From contig JBDZUZ010000058.1 of NCBI GenBank assembly GCA_040255445.1, positions 1 through 21,066 on the forward strand: a DNA stretch of 21,066 nt, given 5' to 3'. Origin of the DNA: JBDZUZ01 sp040255445 (GTDB lineage: Bacteria > Planctomycetota > Phycisphaerae > Phycisphaerales > UBA1924). A program made the position numbers and the translations under genes. Positions 8,573-15,237 of this stretch are shown here, piece by piece (positions within the stretch are counted from its first letter, which is position 1; each line of letters begins with the position of its first letter). Under the pieces are notes generated by a model. The model was not told where the DNA came from and searched no databases. It saw nothing but the letters and a program-made list of their open reading frames with translations.

Positions 8573-11500
8573 TCATTGCTCGGAGAACCCATCGCGAATA
8601 TATGCCGAGATCGCCGTCGCCAAGAGTTCCGCCCGCCAATTGCCTCTCTGCTGGAGCTCTGCTTCAGCGATGAAGTCCGCGATCGACGGCCCGATGCCAA
8701 GTGATTGACTATAAGTTCCGATCGTGCGACCAGGATCTCTGAATTGTATTTCTCTAACTACTGAACCAACGTCGCTCGTTTGAGAACGCCACAGTGCGAA
8801 GTCCAGGTTACTGCCGTTGATACGGAACCAAAGACCGTCGGCCCTAGATGAGTAGAATATGTTTTCAGAAGAGAAGAAAGCCGAACTGGAGAAGGCACTA
8901 ATTAGCCGAGCCTGCCCTGCGGGGTCTGGCTCTTGAAAGGCGTTGCGCGTAAATTGGACGCCGCTGACGCTGCAGAACTCGGAAGGCGATGGCGGCGTGG
9001 AAGCAGGAGCCGTTAACCCCACCTCACCCCGCCAGTTGTAGACAATATTGTCGGAAACAATGACGTTATTGTAGCCAACACCAGCCCCGTTCGAAGAGCC
9101 AATCAAGCCTATCGATGTTGAGGGCGAGTCAGTAAGCTTGTTTGCAATGATATTGCGGGCAACGGTGGCACCATTCATTCCGATGTTTGTCAGATCAATA
9201 CCAAACCCACGAGGCAGCGTATCGGAAATGTCTTTGCCCTCGAGCACGATGTTGTCGGTCACATTCCCTGATACGCCAAGCCGATGGGTTTCGGGGGGGC
9301 TGTGGCTTCCACCTCCGAGCAAGATTGCGATAGAGTTCTCCGAGAACACGTTTCCAGTTACTGTTCCACCGCACCGCAACTGCAAACCGTGGGAAGATGC
9401 TCTTGTGATGATGTTTTTACGAATTGTGACATTTTGATTAGATGTCTGGACGTAGAGGTTGTGATTGTAGATTGTGGGAACGCCGCCGCTGGCGGCATCG
9501 GGATTCCAGCCGTTTTGGTCGAACAGACACTCTTCCACTAGGAGGCCATTTACTTTACTTGAGTATAGTCCCTGCGAATGACTCCCGGATGACCATGACC
9601 GAATGACGATGCATCGCCGAATTCGGACATTCTCAAGACTGCCGGTATATCCGTCGAGGGAAATGTTGTCCTTGAATCCGTCGATCTTCAGATCCTCGAG
9701 GAGGACATCACCGCCCCCACCAACCCATCGGAAGCCAGAGGGGCTATCAGCGGCAGTGCGGCCGTTTGCCACTAGATGAAGTCCTGTAAACGCTACGAAT
9801 CTTGTCTCTCCACCTCCGACCCTCGTTATGCCGACGGATGTTCCAGCTCGGATCAACGGTCTCGCATGTGCGTTGCCGTATGTAGCCACAACCATATATG
9901 CGGTCTCTGACCGGCCGCTCTTATTGAAGTTTTGGAAGACTTCATTCCACACATCCCCCCGCTTCAACAGCAGCCAATCCGGATACCCATTCCGCAGCAA
10001 CGCATACCCCGCCGCAATCGTCCTCTTCGGCGTCGCCTCGCTCAGCCCATCGTTCGCATCGTTCCCCTCCGAGCTGCTCACGTACACGATCCGTGTATCC
10101 GCGCTCGGCGTGAACTGTGTCCACCCGCTCGTGATCACCACCGTCGCCCAGGCCGTCCAGCTCGAGTCGCCCGCGGCGTTGGTCGCCGCGAGGCGGTAGC
10201 GGTGGGTGCCGGCGCCGGGGTCGTCGCGGTAGGTTGTGAGGTCCGCCCCCGCGGTGATGAACTGGGACTCGCCCCACGCCGCGCCCACCTGGCTCTGGCG
10301 TTCGATCGTGAAGGCCGTCTCGTTGAACGAGTTATCCGACCAGGTCAGCGTGGCATCGTTCTCGTTGCCCGCATCCGCCGCGGTCAGGCCGCTGGGCGCG
10401 GCGGGCGGGGTTTCCTGCACCGTCACCGTCGCGTACCCGGTCCAGGCCGAGGCGCCCGCGGCGGAGGTCGCCCGCACCCGGTAGCTGAATGTGCCCGGGC
10501 CCGACTGGTCCACGTACCCAGTCACACCCGCGCTGACGAGCACCGACCCTTGGCTGAAGCTCGGCTGCCGCTCGAGCTCGAAGGCCGTCTCATCGCTTGA
10601 GTTGTCGACCCACGTGATCGATGCGCGGCGGCTGCCGGCGTCGACCGCGTTGATCCCGCTCGGCGGCGCCGGCGGCTGAGGCGTGTTGTCCACCACCGTC
10701 ACATTGACCCAGCCGGTGTAGGCCGACTGCCCTGCCCCGTTCTTCGAGCGGATGCGATAGCGGTAGGTACCCGGGCCGCGGGCCTCGGTCCGCTGGGTCA
10801 GGTTCGCGCCGAGGGAGACCGTGGTCGAGGATGACCAGTTGCCGCCCGACTGCGTCTGCCGCTGCAGGTCAAAGCCCGTCTCGTTGCTGGAGTTGTCGGT
10901 CCAGGTGATGCGGACATTGGAGTTGTCGCCTAAATCCATCGCGGCGAGCCCGCTGGGCGCTGCCGGCGGCTGGAGGGCGACGGTCACCTGCGTCCAGGTC
11001 GTGAAGGCCGAGTTGCCCGCGCTGTTGACCGCGCGAAGCCGGTAGCGGAAGACACCGACGCCCGGGTTATCGCGGTGCGTCGTGGTGTTGGCGCTGAGCG
11101 TGACGGTGACGGGGTTGATCCAGCTCGCGCCGAACTGCGTCTCCCGCGCGAGCTCGAAGCCGGCTTCGTTGTTCGACTCATCCAGCCACGAGAGCTGCAC
11201 CTCGCCGCTGGTCCCCGCATCCTGCGCGATCAGGTTCTGCGGCGCGGCAGGCGCGATCATCGCGACCGTGACTTCCGTCCACGATGTCCAGACCGAAGCC
11301 CCGACATCGTTCCGCGCGCGAACGCGGTACCGCCACTGCCCCAGCCCCGGCGCATCGATGAACGACTCGCGGTTGGCCAGGGTCTCGCCGGCGATCCGGC
11401 TCCCCCACTGCCCGCCGCTGAACTGCTCCCGCTCGATGTCGAAGGCCAGCTCGTTGGTCGACCGGTCGGACCAGGTCAGCTGCGTCCGCAGCCCGTCACC

Positions 11501-12823
11501 CATGTCCGCCGCGGCGAGGTTGATCGGCGCCGACGGGGCGATGTCCGACACGGTGACCTGAGCCCACGGCGTGAACTCCGAAGCCCCCGCCGAGTTGGCC
11601 GCGCGAACGCGGTAGCGGTGCTGCCCGAGCCCGGGGGTGTCGGTCATGGAAACGGCGTTGGCCGCGACCGCGAAGGTCTCGGCCGAGCCCCAATTGAGAC
11701 CATCAAACGACTCGCGGACGGCCAGGAACCCGGCCTCGTTGTTCGAGTTATCGGTCCAGGTAAACAGGATCGCGCTGCCGTTCCCCTGGCTCACCACGAA
11801 CGGGTTCGAAGGCGGCTCGGGCGGCAACTCGGGCACAAAGACCGAGACCCACGGCGTGAACGGCGATTCGCCCGCGCCGTTCTCCGCGCGGACCCGGTAC
11901 TGGTACGAGCCCGGCGCGGCGGTATCGAGATAGCTGACGATGTTCGCCGACACCAGCGATGCCCCCTCGGGCAGAGCGGGGTTCCGCTCGATCCGGTAGC
12001 CGGTCTCGTTGTCCGCGTTATCGGTCCAAGTCAGCAGCACGCGGCCGTTGCCCGCGCTCGCCGCCATCAGCCCGGTCGGCGTTGCCGGCGCCCCGCCAAC
12101 CGGGGGGTCTGGGTCATCGGGCGGGGGCGGCGGCGGGTTGTTGGGATCGGTGATGGTCAGCGTGACCCAATCACCGAAGGCCGAGGACCCGCCCCAGGCA
12201 TCAACCGCCACGCGATAGCGGTGCGTGCCGGCGCCGGGGGTGTCGACGACATCGACGATGTCCGCCGAGCTGGTGAAGTACCGCGAAGAACCCCACACGC
12301 CGGCGACCGAGGTTTGCCGTTCGATCCGGTAGCTGGTCTCGTTGATGAAATCGTCCGACCAGGTCAGTCGGGCCTTGGCCCCATCACCCCAATCCGTGAC
12401 CAGCAGGATGCCGGGCGGGTTGGGGGTTGTGGCGCCGGTGAAGCCGGTGAAGGTCGCGAGCCGTCGCTCGAGAACGGTCTGCCGCGGCTGCTCATCCAGA
12501 CCGGCCAGGCCCGGCAGCAGGAGAGCAGGACCGGAAACCTCCGGAATGTCCCCGCCGGGCTGACGCAGCCGGACGCCCATGTCACCGATCACGCCGGCAT
12601 CGACATTGCCGCCATCGGTCGGGATTGCACGGAACGACTCCGCGGTCCGCTCGACCATGCGGACGACGATCTGGCCGCCGGGCAGGATGAGGACCTGGCG
12701 CGTGGCGCGGATGCGCTGGGTTGAGGTATCGGGCTGGGCGGCCGCGGCCGCGAGGTTCACCGAAGTGGCGGCGAGAAGGCCCGCGGCGGCGAGGCCGAGA
12801 AGCGTTCGGATCGGCCGTGACAT
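8573..12823 (-). CDS. Secreted multidomain protein: signal peptide, eight FnIII repeats, right-handed beta-helix
   Basis: 1416 residues. MSRPIRTLLGLAAAGLLAAT begins a clear signal peptide ending in an Ala-rich stretch near residue 28. A unique domain (about 30-130) follows, then eight fibronectin-type-III-like repeats (133-897) each with W-S/T-D-N-S-x-N-E and Y-R-V/L-R-A cores. A Pro/Asp linker (227-243) lies between repeats 1 and 2. The rest (about 905-1416) is a parallel beta-helix opening with YVSSSEGNDANDGLSEATP, rich in short Asn/Ile/Val rungs. The ATG at 12823 has GGAG nine bases upstream; the ATG at 12832 is an alternative but sits too close to that site. A further 100 open codons upstream lack protein-like pattern. 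As first large gene after the antiterminator, it may bind, trim or organise the exported polysaccharide; no catalytic residues can be assigned. Confidence 0.85.
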   Translation of the reverse strand: MSRPIRTLLGLAAAGLLAATSVNLAAAAAQPDTSTQRIRATRQVLILPGGQIVVRMVERTAESFRAIPTDGGNVDAGVIGDMGVRLRQPGGDIPEVSGPALLLPGLAGLDEQPRQTVLERRLATFTGFTGATTPNPPGILLVTDWGDGAKARLTWSDDFINETSYRIERQTSVAGVWGSSRYFTSSADIVDVVDTPGAGTHRYRVAVDAWGGSSAFGDWVTLTITDPNNPPPPPPDDPDPPVGGAPATPTGLMAASAGNGRVLLTWTDNADNETGYRIERNPALPEGASLVSANIVSYLDTAAPGSYQYRVRAENGAGESPFTPWVSVFVPELPPEPPSNPFVVSQGNGSAILFTWTDNSNNEAGFLAVRESFDGLNWGSAETFAVAANAVSMTDTPGLGQHRYRVRAANSAGASEFTPWAQVTVSDIAPSAPINLAAADMGDGLRTQLTWSDRSTNELAFDIEREQFSGGQWGSRIAGETLANRESFIDAPGLGQWRYRVRARNDVGASVWTSWTEVTVAMIAPAAPQNLIAQDAGTSGEVQLSWLDESNNEAGFELARETQFGASWINPVTVTLSANTTTHRDNPGVGVFRYRLRAVNSAGNSAFTTWTQVTVALQPPAAPSGLAAMDLGDNSNVRITWTDNSSNETGFDLQRQTQSGGNWSSSTTVSLGANLTQRTEARGPGTYRYRIRSKNGAGQSAYTGWVNVTVVDNTPQPPAPPSGINAVDAGSRRASITWVDNSSDETAFELERQPSFSQGSVLVSAGVTGYVDQSGPGTFSYRVRATSAAGASAWTGYATVTVQETPPAAPSGLTAADAGNENDATLTWSDNSFNETAFTIERQSQVGAAWGESQFITAGADLTTYRDDPGAGTHRYRLAATNAAGDSSWTAWATVVITSGWTQFTPSADTRIVYVSSSEGNDANDGLSEATPKRTIAAGYALLRNGYPDWLLLKRGDVWNEVFQNFNKSGRSETAYMVVATYGNAHARPLIRAGTSVGITRVGGGETRFVAFTGLHLVANGRTAADSPSGFRWVGGGGDVLLEDLKIDGFKDNISLDGYTGSLENVRIRRCIVIRSWSSGSHSQGLYSSKVNGLLVEECLFDQNGWNPDAASGGVPTIYNHNLYVQTSNQNVTIRKNIITRASSHGLQLRCGGTVTGNVFSENSIAILLGGGSHSPPETHRLGVSGNVTDNIVLEGKDISDTLPRGFGIDLTNIGMNGATVARNIIANKLTDSPSTSIGLIGSSNGAGVGYNNVIVSDNIVYNWRGEVGLTAPASTPPSPSEFCSVSGVQFTRNAFQEPDPAGQARLISAFSSSAFFSSENIFYSSRADGLWFRINGSNLDFALWRSQTSDVGSVVREIQFRDPGRTIGTYSQSLGIGPSIADFIAEAELQQRGNWRAELLATAISAYIRDGFSEQ
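10131..12427 (-). repeat. Array of eight FnIII-like coding repeats, about 285 bases each
   Basis: These are in-frame repeats inside the secreted protein gene. Each unit encodes about 85-98 residues with the same landmarks: P-x-x-P-x-x-L at the start, a central L-T-W-x-D-N-S-x-N-E-x-x-F, a G-x-G-x-x-x-Y-R-V/L-R-A near the end and W-V/T-x-V-T-V as last strand. The units are diverged at both protein and DNA level, so the array looks old rather than freshly amplified. A Pro-rich spacer after unit 1 (12145-12095) sets it apart from units 2-8. Confidence 0.85.
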
Positions 12824-13181
12824 CAATGGCATCTCCCTCCCGGTCCTATGACCGGCAGAGGGTGACGTCGGCACCCGGGGCTGGCCACTGTTGTGGCCAG
12901 ACGCCAAGCGGGCCCGAAAGTTGGAAAGCAGACTACCCAGACCGCCCATCTTCACTTTCAGCATGTGCGGCAATATTCGCCGCTTCGCGTGTAAACGCTT
13001 GCAGAATACGGGGTTCGAAGCGGCAGTTTGAAGAGGAAAACCCAAATCCGACACCTGTGGGTGGGGCCGGCGACAGCCCGTTACGGGCATGTTGCGGGCA
13101 GGCTCCGCCCCCGTCGACTGCGCGCCTTTCACGCTGCCGATGAGTCATGGAGCCGTTGATCGCCCGCCGCGGGCCGTCCGG
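12824..13181 (-). other. 358-base untranslated leader between the NusG-paralogue gene and the FnIII/beta-helix gene
   Basis: No convincing gene lies here on either strand. Read on the minus strand it begins with a GC-rich inverted repeat (13174-13162) just after the antiterminator stop, without a T tract. It continues with small inverted repeats (13088-13076, GCCCG/CGGGC; 12983-12967, GCGGC/GCCGC) and ends in three tandem hairpins ahead of the ribosome-binding site. Such a long leader between an antiterminator gene and its operon is where a loading or termination signal would be expected. The frame of the downstream gene happens to be open through much of it, but the signal peptide places the real start at the end. 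Confidence 0.55.
12840..12900 (-). promoter_or_regulatory. Three tandem stem-loops directly upstream of the FnIII/beta-helix gene
   Basis: On the minus strand, in order: an 8-bp perfect stem CTGGCCAC/GTGGCCAG with a 4-base loop (12900-12881); a 5-bp stem with a 7-base loop (12876-12860); and a 6-bp perfect stem CCGGTC/GACCGG with a 4-base loop (12855-12840), touching the GGGAGG ribosome-binding site. No T tract follows any of them, so they are not ordinary intrinsic terminators. They may form an RNA element acting on transcription with the NusG paralogue, or hold the ribosome-binding site. The inverted repeats are directly visible; the role is inferred. Confidence 0.55.
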
Positions 13182-13745
13182 TCAATCGACCGGGCGGAGC
13201 AGCGAACGATCGATTTCGAGCAGGGCCGCCGCGCCGACCAGGCCGACGTGCAGCACGAATCGGTCGTGGGCGGTCCCTTCTTCAACAGTGCCCTGAATCC
13301 CTTTGAAGGGACCCGAAGAGACTTCAACGCGAGTGCCCACCTCGATACGTGGGCAGAGTTCCAGCGTGGCGCCGCGGTCGATCGCGGCACGGATGTTGGC
13401 CAGGTCTTCCGTAAGTCGTTGCTGGTCGCCCACTTTGATGATGTGAGCGACGCGGTCGGTCCGGTCGGCGGTGTAGGTCTGTTCCGGGGTTCCCAGGAGG
13501 AAGAGGTATCCCGGGAAGAGGGGGAACTGTGCCCGCACCTTCCGACGGCCGTAGTACTGGACGCGGGTGATCAGCGGGAGGTAGTGCGGCACCTCGTGCG
13601 CGGTCAGGTCGGCCGCGAGCGCCTTCTCCTGCCGGCTCTTGGTGTGCACCACGAACCAGCGGGACCCTGCCGGAGCAACGACCCCGGCAAAGGACACCGT
13701 CTCGGGTGTCAACTGGCTCTGATCTATCTCCACCCCGGCGGACAT
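13182..13745 (-). CDS. NusG-paralogue transcription antiterminator (RfaH/UpxY/LoaP-like)
   Basis: 187 residues. The NGN domain (about 29-125) shows SRWFVVHTKSRQEKALAADL and the family block FPLFPGYLFLLG at 75-86. The KOW domain (about 134-185) has VGTRVEVSSGPFKGIQGTV and ends in LLRPVD. The ATG at 13745 has GGGAGG seven bases upstream and was chosen over a further in-frame start at 13868. Specialised NusG paralogues of this size sit at the head of polysaccharide or antibiotic operons and let polymerase run through long, terminator-containing transcripts, acting on RNA polymerase in the nucleoid. A housekeeping NusG would be expected beside secE and rplK, which are absent. Its position as first gene of a minus-strand unit longer than 13 kb fits the specialised role. 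Confidence 0.88.
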   Translation of the reverse strand: MSAGVEIDQSQLTPETVSFAGVVAPAGSRWFVVHTKSRQEKALAADLTAHEVPHYLPLITRVQYYGRRKVRAQFPLFPGYLFLLGTPEQTYTADRTDRVAHIIKVGDQQRLTEDLANIRAAIDRGATLELCPRIEVGTRVEVSSGPFKGIQGTVEEGTAHDRFVLHVGLVGAAALLEIDRSLLRPVD

Positions 13746-14065
13746 CCCAACCCTCCCACGCGATTCAAACGACAGCGGGCCCCGCCCGGTTCGCACCGAG
13801 CGGCTCGGGAACGAAGATCGGCAAAGTAACGGTTCTCGGACGAAAGCCCACGAACCAGAGACTACCACGATCCACGACGGGTGTACCGAGGGATCCCGCC
13901 CCGATCCCCCTCTTCAGGGCAATTGAAACGGACCCTGCCCGCCCTCTCTTCATCGGCATCACCGCCCGCGGCCTGCACCCGATCCGGCCCACTCAGAGAA
14001 ACATGAAGGGCTAGACTTTGGCCGTTCGCGGCCGGGCTTCCACCGGCACGCTCAGAACTGAACCC
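13746..14065. other. Divergent intergenic region between polysaccharide and his operons
   Basis: 320 bases with no gene I can support; it must hold promoters for both operons. For the his side, a TAGACT at 14012-14017 could be a -10 element placing transcription start near 14024, but there is no good -35 at the right distance. A TTGAAA at 13923-13928 has no matching -10. A perfect GGCCG/CGGCC inverted repeat with a TTCG loop lies at 14020-14033. On the minus side no promoter stands out. The organism may use promoters unlike the E. coli consensus. Confidence 0.4.
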
Positions 14066-14125
14066 ATGCTCATCGCGACCCGCCATCACCATCATGCTCA
14101 CCACGCCCACCGCGTGGCCGGCTGA
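14066..14125 (+). CDS. hisL: Histidine operon leader peptide
   Basis: A 19-codon open frame reads MLIATRHHHHAHHAHRVAG and stops at TGA (14123-14125). Seven of nine consecutive codons from 14084 to 14110 are His (CAT, CAC, CAT, CAT, CAC, CAC, CAC with two Ala interruptions). It lies 135 bases upstream of hisG and is followed by an intrinsic terminator, the hallmark arrangement of his attenuation as known from enterobacteria. The peptide has no function of its own; ribosome stalling on the His codons when charged His-tRNA is scarce reports histidine supply. No strong Shine-Dalgarno precedes the ATG, so initiation may rely on an unstructured or very short leader. A chance run of this composition just before hisG is very improbable. 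Confidence 0.92.
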   Translation: MLIATRHHHHAHHAHRVAG

Positions 14126-14137
14126 TGGTGCGGTCGC
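14075..14137 (+). promoter_or_regulatory. Leader pairing segments of the his attenuator
   Basis: Two exclusive pairings are visible. GCGACC (14075-14080) and CACCATC (14087-14093) complement GGTCGC (14132-14137) and GATGGTG (14124-14130), forming a hairpin that encloses most of the His codons. GGCCGGC (14116-14122), in the last codons of the leader peptide, is identical to the 3' arm of the terminator and complements its 5' arm (14173-14179). A ribosome stalled at the His codons leaves 14116-14122 free to block the terminator. A ribosome reaching the stop codon covers it and the terminator forms. The pairings are seen; the mechanism is inferred by analogy with trp and his leaders. Confidence 0.75.
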
Positions 14138-14166
14138 TCTGACTCCAAGGCAGACGAACTGAACCA

Positions 14167-14201
14167 GACGACGCCGGCCCCCCGCGGCCGGCGTTGTTCG
14201 T
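14167..14201 (+). terminator. Intrinsic terminator (attenuator) of the his operon
   Basis: A perfect CGCCGGCC/GGCCGGCG stem (14172-14179 with 14186-14193) and a 6-base loop extend outward through further A-T, C-G and G-T pairs to about 13 bp (14167-14198), followed by a T-rich run TTGTTCGTT. It lies between the His-rich leader frame and hisG, where only a regulated terminator makes sense. A second, smaller hairpin (TCTGCC/GGCAGA, 14202-14217) follows directly. Confidence 0.88.
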
Positions 14202-14260
14202 TCTGCCGCGTGGCAGACCGAGCGGACGGCGGCCGGGCCCCTGATACGAGGACCCGACCC

Positions 14261-15229
14261 ATGCCCCCCACCACGAGCCCCACCGCAAGCCCGCCTTCCG
14301 GGCGGACATCCAAGCGCAGTAGCTACCCGTCCCAGGCATGCGCCGACAACGCGGCCGCCCTCGGAGCCGCAGCGCCATCCCTCCGGCTCGCACTCCCCAA
14401 GGGGCGGATGCAGCAGGGCGTGCTCGCTCTGCTCGCCGAGGCGGGGATCGATGTCCGCATGAGCAGCCGCGGCTACCGGCCGGAGGTCTCACTCCCGGGC
14501 GTTGAGACCAAGGTCCTGAAGCCCCAGAACATCCTCGAGATGCTCGCCCAGGGAACCCGCGATGTCGGCTTTGCCGGGGCGGACTGGGTGCAGGAACTGG
14601 GCGTCGATGTCGTCGAACTGCTCGACACCGGGCTGGATGCGGTTCGGCTGGCTGCTGCGGCTCCGGCATCGCTGCTCGAGGACGGCCGGCTGCCGCGGCG
14701 GAAGCTGGTGGTCGCCTCGGAGTTCGAGAACCTGACGACGCAGTGGATCGCCGATCGCGGGCTCGATGCGGACTTCGTGCGCACATACGGCGCGACCGAG
14801 GTCTTCCCGCCCGAGGATGCGGACTGCATCGTCGACATCGCGGCAAGCGGCGACACATTGCGCTCGAACAACCTCGTCATCGTCGAGGAGCTCTGCCGCT
14901 CCTCGACGCGGCTGTACGCGAGCACCGCGGCGATGAAGGACCCGGCGCGAGCGGCGGCGATCGAGCGGATTGTGATGCTCGTCAAGGCCGCGCTCGATGC
15001 TCGCAAGCGGGTGATGATCGAGCTCAATGTGTCGACCGAGTCGCTCGAATCGGTTGTGGGCATCCTGCCGTGCATGCGCGAAGCGACCGTTGCGCCGCTT
15101 CACCGCGGAGGCGGGTTCGCGGTGAAGGCGGCCGTGCCGCGGGACACGCTGCCGACGCTGATCCCCGAGATCAAGGCGCGCGGCGGGTCGGACATCGTCG
15201 TGACCGGGCTGAACCTGATCGTCGCGTGA
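14261..15229 (+). CDS. hisG: ATP phosphoribosyltransferase, long form
   Basis: 322 residues; catalyses the first histidine step, joining ATP and PRPP to phosphoribosyl-ATP in the cytoplasm. The core begins LRLALPKGRMQQGVLALLAEAG and includes FAGADWVQELG, the PRPP-binding block DCIVDIAASGDTLRSNNL, and a C-terminal ACT-like domain with ESVVGILPCMREATVAPL that in long-form enzymes binds histidine for feedback inhibition; no HisZ partner is then needed. ATG 14261 has GAGGA eight bases upstream (14248-14252). This start leaves a 40-residue Ser/Thr/Pro/Ala-rich extension before the core, unusual for the family, but no later start in frame is available. First enzyme gene after the attenuator; 8 bases separate it from hisC. 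Confidence 0.95.
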   Translation: MPPTTSPTASPPSGRTSKRSSYPSQACADNAAALGAAAPSLRLALPKGRMQQGVLALLAEAGIDVRMSSRGYRPEVSLPGVETKVLKPQNILEMLAQGTRDVGFAGADWVQELGVDVVELLDTGLDAVRLAAAAPASLLEDGRLPRRKLVVASEFENLTTQWIADRGLDADFVRTYGATEVFPPEDADCIVDIAASGDTLRSNNLVIVEELCRSSTRLYASTAAMKDPARAAAIERIVMLVKAALDARKRVMIELNVSTESLESVVGILPCMREATVAPLHRGGGFAVKAAVPRDTLPTLIPEIKARGGSDIVVTGLNLIVA

Positions 15230-15237
15230 GGTGCGAG

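Noticed and set aside
10131..12427. CRISPR or satellite-type DNA repeat
   Set aside because: The periodicity is coding (FnIII domains of about 285 bases), diverged at DNA level and without spacers.
11075..12724. Long plus-strand open frame (549 codons) opposite the FnIII repeats
   Set aside because: Arg/Pro/Gly-rich with no domain; it mirrors the GC-rich third-position pattern of the real minus-strand gene.
12824..13132. About 100-codon N-terminal extension of the FnIII/beta-helix protein
   Set aside because: Would bury the signal peptide about 100 residues in; the extension has no protein-like pattern and the ATG at 12823 has a ribosome-binding site.
14020..14033. GGCCG-TTCG-CGGCC inverted repeat as a terminator
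   Set aside because: No T tract on either strand and it lies in the divergent promoter region; noted only as a possible operator or leader hairpin.
13765..14110. Small open frames on both strands between the two operons
   Set aside because: No ribosome-binding site or protein-like composition apart from the His-rich leader; treated as non-coding.
14743..15237. N-terminal extension of the hisC frame inside hisG
   Set aside because: Arg-rich out-of-frame reading of hisG; the ATG at 15238 with GAGG upstream starts the recognisable aminotransferase.
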